Source of the DNA: an uncultured bacterium
GTDB taxonomy: Bacteria; Actinomycetota; UBA4738; HRBIN12
DNA: 8,705 bases
Assembly (NCBI GenBank): GCA_937881155.1
Contig: CALGFI010000199.1
Coordinates: forward strand, 1-8,705
Direction: 5' to 3'
The notes below the pieces were generated by a model. The model ran no database searches and was not told the origin of the DNA. It saw only the letters and a list, made by a program, of their open reading frames with translations. This document shows positions 1 to 6,400 of this stretch, in pieces. A program made the position numbers and the translations under genes. Positions within the stretch are counted from its first letter, which is position 1. Each line of letters begins with the position of its first letter.

Positions 1-573
1 CTCGTTCAGAAGTTCATCAACTCGTGGAATCACGAATTCCCAACGGAGTGGGACCGCCTCGGTACCCCGGAGAAGGCAAAAGCATGGCTCGTCCGGTGGG
101 GCCTCCTCGAGCCCGATGCCACGCTCACGGAGCCCGAACGTGTCCGACTGGTTCGGCTGCGGGAGTCTCTGCACGCGCTCGCCGACGTGAACCGGGACGG
201 CGCCGCGCTCGCGGACGGCGATCTCATCGTGCTCGAACGCGAGGGCAAGGCTGTGTCTCGATTCAGCTTCGATCGGCATGGAGGGATGACACTCGAGCCC
301 ACGGCATCCGGTGTGGACGGTTCGATTGCGCGCCTGCTCATGATCGTCTTCGAGGCGCAGCTGGCCGAAACATTCGGGAGGCTCAAGAGCTGCCGGCAGT
401 GCGGCTGGGCGTTCTACGACCGATCGAAGAACCGCTCCGGCAGCTGGTGCGCGATGTCGATCTGCGGGAACCGGAAGAAGAACCGCGCGTACCGCCGCCG
501 GAAGGCCACAAGTCTGCCCGTCGGAAGTGATCTGACAGGAGCGACACCTGATCCCGAAGGGTTCGCTAGCTGA
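1..573 (+). CDS. CGNR zinc-finger transcriptional regulator (ABATE-domain type), 5'-truncated
   Basis: The frame is open from the first base of the window and ends with TGA at 571-573, giving 190 visible residues; the true start lies upstream. A GTG at 187 is an internal Val, not a likely start, because the residues before it read as coherent protein. The C-terminus carries the CGNR zinc finger: Cys131-x2-Cys134, then Cys150 and Cys155, with C-G-N-R at 155-158 followed by a very basic tail (KKNRAYRRRK). The preceding ~125 residues fit the ABATE domain (stress-induced transcription regulator type) that normally sits before a CGNR finger. Known for the family: single-gene DNA-binding regulators, common in actinobacteria, ligand mostly unknown. 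The finger is intact, so the gene looks functional. It converges on the tRNA-Gly gene and is not part of the minus-strand operon. The target genes cannot be told from this window. Confidence 0.9.
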   Translation, partial: LVQKFINSWNHEFPTEWDRLGTPEKAKAWLVRWGLLEPDATLTEPERVRLVRLRESLHALADVNRDGAALADGDLIVLEREGKAVSRFSFDRHGGMTLEPTASGVDGSIARLLMIVFEAQLAETFGRLKSCRQCGWAFYDRSKNRSGSWCAMSICGNRKKNRAYRRRKATSLPVGSDLTGATPDPEGFAS

Positions 574-618
574 CGACCTGCCCGATCAACGGGGAGTGTG
601 GTGGCCTCCTCTTGACTG

Positions 619-692
<74 letters not shown>

Positions 693-734
693 GTGCATCC
701 GAAGCGTAGCAGCGAGATCTGACGCCTCGCCTCT

Positions 735-1391
735 TCAGCTCGACTTCTGGCCGCTCCGGAGGTCCATCCAGTTCTTTTCGATCGAGACGTACCTCTGCCA
801 CGCGGTCACCCATCCTTGGTCGTTCCGCGGGAAGCGCTCGACCGGCTGCTGCGGCGCGTTCCGGTCCCAGATCCCGAAGTAGTCGGCGCCGTAGCCGAGC
901 AGGTATTGCGATCCGGTGTGGGTGAACTCGATCTTGACGTCGGACGTCGGCTGCGCGGTCTGGGCAGCCGCTGCAGTCTCTGCGGCTGCCGGCACGCCTT
1001 GCGCCGCAGGAGGTTCCTCTGCTGCCGGAGGCTGCGATTGCGATGACGTCTGAGATGCCGAGGCGGCGGAGGGGTAAGCCGCGGGCGTGGGGACGCTCGT
1101 AGGCTGCGGCGTGGGGACTTGCGCTGCAGGTACCGTCGCAGCCGGCGTCGCCTGAGGTGGTTTCGCCTCGGACGCGGCGGGCTGCGCGGGACGCTCCGCC
1201 GGTACCGGCTGAACCACCGTCGTCTGCGGCACCGGCCTCGGCACATCCTTCAGCCCGCTTTTTCGCTCTTCCATCTTGGGCCGCGCACCCTCGGCCCCCG
1301 CCGGGATCTCGTCGACCAGCCACGTCTGACACCAACGGCAGCGGATCGCGGCGTCCTTGATCTCCTCCGCGCAGTACGGGCACGTTTTCAT
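735..1391 (-). CDS. Zinc-ribbon protein with Pro/Ala-rich linker and C-terminal domain of unknown function
   Basis: 218 residues, ATG at 1391. Residues 1-21 form a compact zinc ribbon with two Cys pairs (CPYC at 4-7, CRWC at 18-21), of the type seen at the N-terminus of many small bacterial proteins. Residues ~30-150 are low-complexity, rich in Pro, Ala, Gln, Thr and Ser, and probably disordered. Residues ~151-208 look folded: a β-rich start (VKIEFTHTGSQYLLGYG), then aromatic and acidic segments (DYFGIWDR, PVERFPRNDQGW, AWQRYVSIE). From memory, this C-terminal pattern recurs in uncharacterised actinobacterial proteins; I know no function for it. There is no signal peptide or membrane segment, so it is probably cytoplasmic. 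The gene follows the amidohydrolase by 58 bp and has its own good SD, so it may be a separate unit or the operon's last gene. No function is assigned. Confidence 0.85.
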   Translation of the reverse strand: MKTCPYCAEEIKDAAIRCRWCQTWLVDEIPAGAEGARPKMEERKSGLKDVPRPVPQTTVVQPVPAERPAQPAASEAKPPQATPAATVPAAQVPTPQPTSVPTPAAYPSAASASQTSSQSQPPAAEEPPAAQGVPAAAETAAAAQTAQPTSDVKIEFTHTGSQYLLGYGADYFGIWDRNAPQQPVERFPRNDQGWVTAWQRYVSIEKNWMDLRSGQKSS

Positions 1392-1397
1392 GGAACG

Positions 1398-1404
1398 CTC
1401 CTTC
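1398..1404 (-). promoter_or_regulatory. Shine-Dalgarno site of the zinc-ribbon gene
   Basis: The minus strand reads GAAGGAG, ending 6 nt before the ATG at 1391. This strong match with good spacing supports that start and independent translation of the gene, unlike the coupled genes upstream. Confidence 0.75.
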
Positions 1405-1449
1405 GGCCGAGACGGGAGGAAAGCCTACCGAGACGCCCGGGCGAACGCG

Positions 1450-2688
1450 TCACGCGCCTTTGACGATCTCGCCGCCCTTCATGACGAACCCGACGTCGGT
1501 CAACACGTCGACGTCCTCGAGTGGGTCGCCCGCCACCGCGATCACGTCGGCGAACAGCCCTGGCTCGATCGCCCCGACGCGATCGCGCCACCCCATCAGG
1601 TCCGCGGCAACGACGGTCGCGCTCTGCACGGCCTGCATCGGCGTCATGCCGAACTTCACCATGTAGGCGAACTGCTTCGCGGCCATCGCGTGCGGGTACA
1701 CACCGCTGTCCGTCCCGAACGCGATCTTGACGCCGGCGTCGACACACTTCGCGAACCCATGCCGCTGCGCCTCGGTCGTTTCGTCGTTCTTGCGCAGCAC
1801 TTCGGCGGACCACCCGTTCGCGTGGCCCTGTTGTGCGATCCAGTCACCGTTCCACACGTCCGCGACGAGATATGCGCCCGCGTCCTCCATCAACGAGATC
1901 GCCTCGTCGTCCATCAGGGAGCCGTGTTCGATCGACCGCGCACCGGCGCGAACGGCACGCCTGATTCCCTCCGCGCCGTGGGCGTGGGCTGCGACGTGTT
2001 TCTTGTACAGCGCTGCCTCCTCGACCGCCGCGCGAAGCTCTTCTTCGCTGAACTCCGGCGCACCGGGGACCGTCCCTTCGGTCAGCACCGCGCCGGTCGC
2101 GATGACCTTGATGAAGTCGGCGCCGCCGTGGAGGATCCGCCGCACCGCGTTTCGAACCTCGTCCGCCGAGTTCGCCACGCCGAACCGCAGATCGCGCGGG
2201 ACGATCGCGTCCACGTCGGGTGGCAGCCCCGTCAGGTCGCCGCCGCCGCCCGAGCAGGTCACGTACGCGCCGGCGCACATCATCCGCGGCCCGAGCACGT
2301 CGCCCCGATCGATCGCGTCGCGCAACGCCACGTCGACGAACGCCCTGAACGTGCCGATGTCGCGAACGCTGGTAAAGCCGGCCATGAGCGTGTCACGCGC
2401 GTTCCGAACCCCGGAGAGCGCCTCCTGCGCTCCACTCCGCTGTAACAGCGCGGCGTACCCGTGGCCGGTCTCGAGCTCACCGATCAGGTGCGCGTGGCAA
2501 TCGATGAGTCCGGGCAGGACTGTGAACTGCGACAGGTCGATGACACGTGCGCGTTCTCCATACGTGCCGCCATCCGGTTCGATCGACTCGATACGCTGAC
2601 CGCGAACCGAGATCACCTGCGCCCGCTTCACGTCACCGGCGAGGACGTCGACGAGACGTCCCGCGCGGATGAGCGTCGTATCGGCCAC
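1450..2688 (-). CDS. Amidohydrolase-superfamily metal-dependent hydrolase (COG1228 / imidazolonepropionase-like)
   Basis: 412 residues, the usual full length. The metal-site ligands of the amidohydrolase (β/α)8 barrel are all present: H65-x-H67 in the DCHAHL strand-1 motif, K194 (FIKV; candidate carboxylated lysine bridging two metals), H235 and H237 (AAHAHG), H255 (SIEHGS) and D327 (FGTDSG). A small β-sandwich is formed by the N-terminus (residues 1-60) and the C-terminal segment after ~370. The pattern fits COG1228, which includes imidazolonepropionase-like enzymes and Xaa-Arg/Xaa-Pro dipeptidases; the substrate cannot be read from the sequence, and HutI itself is unlikely without hut neighbours. 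The start is GTG at 2688, touching the TAG of the aldehyde dehydrogenase gene with no gap; no good SD is seen, so translation probably depends on coupling. There is no signal peptide, so it is probably cytoplasmic. Confidence 0.9.
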   Translation of the reverse strand: MADTTLIRAGRLVDVLAGDVKRAQVISVRGQRIESIEPDGGTYGERARVIDLSQFTVLPGLIDCHAHLIGELETGHGYAALLQRSGAQEALSGVRNARDTLMAGFTSVRDIGTFRAFVDVALRDAIDRGDVLGPRMMCAGAYVTCSGGGGDLTGLPPDVDAIVPRDLRFGVANSADEVRNAVRRILHGGADFIKVIATGAVLTEGTVPGAPEFSEEELRAAVEEAALYKKHVAAHAHGAEGIRRAVRAGARSIEHGSLMDDEAISLMEDAGAYLVADVWNGDWIAQQGHANGWSAEVLRKNDETTEAQRHGFAKCVDAGVKIAFGTDSGVYPHAMAAKQFAYMVKFGMTPMQAVQSATVVAADLMGWRDRVGAIEPGLFADVIAVAGDPLEDVDVLTDVGFVMKGGEIVKGA

Positions 2689-4248
2689 CTACGGCTCGCC
2701 GAGCCGGAAGGAGAGATCCGCGGTCAGATCGGGCACGTCCATCTGGGCTTTCTGCAGTCGTCCGCTGTAATCCCAGTTCATCGCTTGCCACCGCGTGAAC
2801 TGGTCGAGCACCCACACGCCCGACTGGCGCGAACCGTTCCCGCTCCTCCCGTTGCCGCCGAACGGCAGGTGCGCTTCGGCGCCGGTCGTCGAGTTGTTGA
2901 CGCTCACCATGCCGGCCGAGACCCGCTCGCGGAACCGGAACACGTTCTTCGGGTCGTTCGTGTAGATCGATGCCGACAGCCCGTAGCCGTGGCCGTTCGC
3001 CAGCGCCAGCGCCTCGTCGAAGTCGTCGAACGACGCCACGCCGACGATCGGGCCGAACGTCTCCTGTTTGTACAGGTCGTCCTCCATCGTCACGCCGTCG
3101 ACGATCGTGGGATGAACGAAGAGACCGGCGTCGGGATCGCCGACGAACCCGTCACGGGGGCTCTCACCCGTGATCCGGCCCGTCCCGCTCGAGCCGTACA
3201 GGTCGTGGTGCGGCTGCACCCAGTCGAACCATCCGAGGAATCGATCGCAGAAGCGCGAGCTGATCATCGGTCCGTACAGCACGTCTTCGAACGGGTCGCC
3301 GATCGCCGCCGTCTCGACGGCGCGAGCGAACCGCGACAGGAACTCGTCGTGCACCGAGCGATCGACGATCACGGTGCCGAGCGATGTGCACCGCTGTCCA
3401 GCCGTGCCGAACCCGCTGAACAGCGCGCCCTCGACGGCGAGGTCGAGGTCCGCGTCCGGCATCACGAGGAGCGGGTTCTTCCCGCCCAGCTCCAGGGTCG
3501 GCGACTGAAGGTGCCGACCACAGAGCTCTCCGAGCCGCCGCCCCACCTCCGTCGAGCCGGTGAACCCGACCTTGTCGACGAGCCCTTCGCCGAGCGCACT
3601 CTCCAGCCCCTCGAACGTCGTCGCGCCGTCCGCAAGCACCATGTTGAACACGCCCGTCGGAAAGCCGGCGTGTACGAACAGCTCCGCAAGCGCCCGCGAC
3701 GTGGCTGGCGCATACTCGGCGGGCTTCCACACCACGGCATTCCCGCACAGCAGCGCCGGCACGAGATACCAGGACGGAACTGCCACCGGGAAGTTCCCCG
3801 CGGTGACGATCGCCGCCACGCCGACGGGGTTCCGGAACGTGAACAGCTGTTTGTCCGGCAGCTCACTCGGCACCGTCATCCCGTAGAGGCGGCGCCCTTC
3901 CGACACGAAGAAGTTGCACGTGTCGATGACTTCCTGAACCGAGCCGCGCGACTCCTTGATCGGCTTTCCGATCTCGCGCGTCATGATCCGCGCCAACGCC
4001 TCTGCGTTCTCCTCGACAAGCCGGCCGAGCTGCTGGATGGCGCGCCCGCGAACGGGCGCTGGCACGCGCCCCCACGCCATCTGCGCCTCACGAGCGGCAC
4101 GGCACGCCTGCACGAACGACGTCGCGTCGCCGAGACGTGCTTCGGCGACCTTTTCGTCAAGCCGCGCGGGGTTACGGATGTCGAGCGTTCCACCCGGCGC
4201 GTCCTGGACCCACCTGCCGTCGACGAACGAGGCGATCGATTGCGTCAT
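2689..4248 (-). CDS. NAD(P)+-dependent aldehyde dehydrogenase, ALDH7-like
   Basis: 519 residues from the ATG at 4248. I prefer it because AGGA at 4260-4257 lies 8 nt upstream; an in-frame ATG at 4257 would add three residues but has no spaced SD. The enzyme should oxidise an aldehyde to its acid with NAD(P)+. Visible from 4248 numbering: oxyanion Asn152 (TAGNFP), cofactor Lys175 (WKPAE), Rossmann motif GFTGST 228-233, general base Glu253 (ELGGKNP), nucleophile Cys287 (GQRCTS) and Glu396 (ETFGP). All key residues are intact. The C-terminal tail (WDYSGRLQKAQMD, to 504) aligns in position with the NYSKDLPLAQG tail of ALDH7A1/antiquitin, hence ALDH7-like; an α-aminoadipic or other semialdehyde substrate is possible but unproven. 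It lies directly behind glgX and directly before the amidohydrolase, so the last two genes probably form a functional pair. Confidence 0.92.
   Translation of the reverse strand: MTQSIASFVDGRWVQDAPGGTLDIRNPARLDEKVAEARLGDATSFVQACRAAREAQMAWGRVPAPVRGRAIQQLGRLVEENAEALARIMTREIGKPIKESRGSVQEVIDTCNFFVSEGRRLYGMTVPSELPDKQLFTFRNPVGVAAIVTAGNFPVAVPSWYLVPALLCGNAVVWKPAEYAPATSRALAELFVHAGFPTGVFNMVLADGATTFEGLESALGEGLVDKVGFTGSTEVGRRLGELCGRHLQSPTLELGGKNPLLVMPDADLDLAVEGALFSGFGTAGQRCTSLGTVIVDRSVHDEFLSRFARAVETAAIGDPFEDVLYGPMISSRFCDRFLGWFDWVQPHHDLYGSSGTGRITGESPRDGFVGDPDAGLFVHPTIVDGVTMEDDLYKQETFGPIVGVASFDDFDEALALANGHGYGLSASIYTNDPKNVFRFRERVSAGMVSVNNSTTGAEAHLPFGGNGRSGNGSRQSGVWVLDQFTRWQAMNWDYSGRLQKAQMDVPDLTADLSFRLGEP
2692..2706 (-). 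promoter_or_regulatory. Stem-loop at the aldehyde dehydrogenase/amidohydrolase junction
   Basis: A perfect inverted repeat, CGGCTCG-C-CGAGCCG on the plus strand. As RNA it can form a 6-bp GC-rich stem with a 3-nt loop. It covers the last codons of the dehydrogenase gene, 3 nt before the GTG start of the hydrolase, inside the initiating ribosome's footprint. There is no U-tract, so it is not a standard terminator. The inferred role is to block independent initiation and enforce coupling; codon content alone could also create it. Confidence 0.4.
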
Positions 4249-4250
4249 TG

Positions 4251-4267
4251 GCCTCATCCTACGAGGC
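4251..4267 (-). promoter_or_regulatory. Small stem-loop displaying the dehydrogenase SD at the glgX stop
   Basis: The minus strand reads GCCTC-GTAGGAT-GAGGC, a 5-bp stem with a 7-nt loop. The loop holds the glgX TAG (4261-4259) and the AGGA (4260-4257) that serves the ATG at 4248. The stem is short, so it may have no function, but it places the SD in an exposed loop between the two genes. Confidence 0.3.
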
Positions 4268-6400
4268 GTCGCGCCGCGGCTTCTCGTACCTGAGAAGCAT
4301 CAGGGAGTGCGCGACGACGTTGACGTTGACCCGCTTCCCCCGCTCGAGCGGTCGACCCGGCTGCGCCGTGTTGATCAGGACGCGCCACTGTCCCTGTTCG
4401 TCCTCGACCCGTGGCATGGCGAAAGCGCGTGACCTCGTCCCCGCGTTCAGCAGCATGAGGATGGTGTTCCCGAAGATGGGGCGGCCGCGTTCGTCCACCT
4501 CGTCGGTCGCCCTGCCGTGCAGCAGCATCCCGAGCACCTGGTTCGACTGGTCGTCCCAATCGCCCTGGGTCATCTCGGTGCCGTCGGGACGCAGCCACGA
4601 CAGGTCCTTCGCCTCACCGCCGGGAACCGGCCGTCCGGTGAGGAACGTTCGCCGACGAAGCACCGCGTTCGAACGGAAGATCCCCAAGAGCTCGCGCGTG
4701 AACGCGACCAGCGCTCTGTCCTCGGAAGACAGATCCCACGCCACCCATGAGATCTCGTTGTCGAGTGCGTACGCGTTGTTGTTTCCCTGTTGCGTGCGCC
4801 CCATCTCGTCGCCGGCGAGGAGCATCGTCACGCCCTGCGACAGGATCAGCGTGCCGAGGAAGTTCCGCTTCATGCGTTCGCGCGTGGCGTTGATCCGCGC
4901 CGACTCTGTCTCGCCCTCGGCGCCCCAGTTCCGGCTGTAGTTGGCGTCGGTGCCGTCTCGGTTCGCCTCGCCGTTGGCTTCGTTGTGCTTGCGCTCGTAC
5001 GTCACGAGGTCGTGGAGCGTGAACCCGTCGTGCGCGGTGACGAAGTTCACGCTCGCGTAGGTCCGACGACCACTCGCGGCATACAGATCGCTCGAGCCGG
5101 ACAATCGAGAGGCGAGCTCGGGCACCTGGCCCTGGTCACCGCGCCAGAACCGGCGAACGCAGTCGCGGTACCTCCCGTTCCACTCCGCCCAGCCCGTCGG
5201 GAAGTTGCCGACCTGATACCCGCCCTCGCCGAGGTCCCACGGCTCCGCGATGAGCTTCACGTGCCCGATCATCGGGTCCTGCTGGATGATGTCGAAGAAC
5301 GTCCCCAGCCGGTTCACCTCGTAGAGCTCCCGGGCGAGCACGGGTGCCAGGTCGAACCGGAACCCGTCGACGTGCATGTCGCCGATCCAGTAGCGGAGGC
5401 TGTCCATGATCATCTGCATCGTTCGCGGGTGGATCATGTTCAAGCTGTTACCGGTGCCGGTGAAGTCCATGTAGCGGCGGCGATCGTTCGGCTCCAGCCG
5501 GTAGTACGCGTCGTTGTCGATCCCGCGCAGCGATAGCGTCGGTCCGAGATGGTTCCCCTCGCCGGTGTGGTTGTAGACGACGTCGAGGATGACCTCGATG
5601 CCCGCCTTGTGGAGCGCTTTCACCATGGACTTGAACTCGTCGACCTGCTGTCCCCCGCCGCCGGTCGCGTACGCGACGTGCGGTGAGAAGAAGCCGATCG
5701 AGTTGTACCCCCAGTAGTTCGACAGGCCCCGTTGGACGAGCGCGCGCTCGCTGACGAACTGGTGGACCGGGAGGACCTCGACAGCGGTGACGCCGAGCGA
5801 GAGCAGATGATCGAGGATCGGATCGGACGCCATACCCAGGAACGTGCCGCGCAGCTCGGGAGGCACGTCGGGGTGGCGCATCGTCATGCCGCGGACGTGA
5901 CACTCGTAGATCACGGTTCGATTCCACGGTGTGTCGGGCGCCCGGTCGTCGCCCCAGGTGAACGCCGTGTCCACGACGACGCCCTTCGGCATGTGGCCGG
6001 CGCTATTGCGGTCGTCGAAGGCGAGGTCCTCCGCGGGATCGCCGATCCGGTAGCCGTAGAGCGAGTCGTCCCAGTCGATCGTGCCGGTGATCGCCTTCGC
6101 GTACGGGCAGATCAGCAGCTTGTTCGGGTTGAAGCGGTGCCCCTCCTGCGGCTCGTACGCCCCGTGAACGCGGAACCCGTACAGGGTCCCGGGACGCGCG
6201 TCGGGCAGATACGCGTGCCACACGAGGTCCGTGCGTTCGCGCAGCTGGATGCGCTGGGACTCGGCGGCGTCGTCCGGCCGCTCGAACAGGCAGAGCTCGA
6301 CCGCCGTGGCGTGCTCTGAAAAGAGCGCGAAGTTCACCCCCTCGCCGTCCCACGTCGCGCCGAGCGGCGATGGCGAACCGGGCCAGACGCGCGAGGTCAG
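4259..6400 (-). CDS. glgX: Glycogen debranching enzyme GlgX (GH13 isoamylase type), CTG start
   Basis: 713 residues if started at the CTG at 6400-6398, a normal length for actinobacterial GlgX/TreX. It hydrolyses α-1,6 branch linkages in glycogen or limit dextrins in the cytoplasm. Residues 5-30 carry the GlgX N-terminal signature (VWPGSPSPLGATWDGEG, then NFALFSEHA), which begins the CBM48-like domain. The GH13 catalytic barrel follows: region I DVVYNH 273-278, region II GFRFD with nucleophile Asp350, region III LIAEPWD with acid/base Glu386, region IV TAHDG with His457-Asp458. The C-terminal β-domain ends at the TAG at 4261-4259. No ATG, GTG or TTG lies in frame near the expected start; the first downstream candidate (GTG, residue 22) would delete the signature. 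The frame stays open far upstream through glgB, which can mislead gene callers into a 1284-residue product. It overlaps glgB by 4 nt (CTGA). Confidence 0.93.
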   Translation of the reverse strand: MTSRVWPGSPSPLGATWDGEGVNFALFSEHATAVELCLFERPDDAAESQRIQLRERTDLVWHAYLPDARPGTLYGFRVHGAYEPQEGHRFNPNKLLICPYAKAITGTIDWDDSLYGYRIGDPAEDLAFDDRNSAGHMPKGVVVDTAFTWGDDRAPDTPWNRTVIYECHVRGMTMRHPDVPPELRGTFLGMASDPILDHLLSLGVTAVEVLPVHQFVSERALVQRGLSNYWGYNSIGFFSPHVAYATGGGGQQVDEFKSMVKALHKAGIEVILDVVYNHTGEGNHLGPTLSLRGIDNDAYYRLEPNDRRRYMDFTGTGNSLNMIHPRTMQMIMDSLRYWIGDMHVDGFRFDLAPVLARELYEVNRLGTFFDIIQQDPMIGHVKLIAEPWDLGEGGYQVGNFPTGWAEWNGRYRDCVRRFWRGDQGQVPELASRLSGSSDLYAASGRRTYASVNFVTAHDGFTLHDLVTYERKHNEANGEANRDGTDANYSRNWGAEGETESARINATRERMKRNFLGTLILSQGVTMLLAGDEMGRTQQGNNNAYALDNEISWVAWDLSSEDRALVAFTRELLGIFRSNAVLRRRTFLTGRPVPGGEAKDLSWLRPDGTEMTQGDWDDQSNQVLGMLLHGRATDEVDERGRPIFGNTILMLLNAGTRSRAFAMPRVEDEQGQWRVLINTAQPGRPLERGKRVNVNVVAHSLMLLRYEKPRRDAS

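Noticed and set aside
24..530. 168-residue plus-strand frame overlapping the CGNR gene
   Set aside because: Arg-rich shadow frame; the frame that opens at base 1 carries the real CGNR zinc finger.
581..593. Possible terminator hairpin CCCG-ATCAA-CGGG after the CGNR stop
   Set aside because: The stem has only 4 bp and there is no T-tract on either side; too weak to call.
693..760. Promoter for tRNA-Gly (TACGCT about 10 nt before the 5' end)
   Set aside because: No -35-like hexamer at a suitable distance; one weak hexamer is not enough to support a promoter.
1434..1443. CGCCCGGGCG palindrome as terminator of the amidohydrolase gene
   Set aside because: Perfect palindrome without a loop and without a following U-tract; not a convincing intrinsic terminator.
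2461..4293. 610-residue plus-strand open frame opposite the aldehyde dehydrogenase gene
   Set aside because: It is antisense to a gene with a complete ALDH active site. Its product is Arg/His/Pro/Val-rich without any recognisable domain, as expected for the complement of GC3-rich codons.
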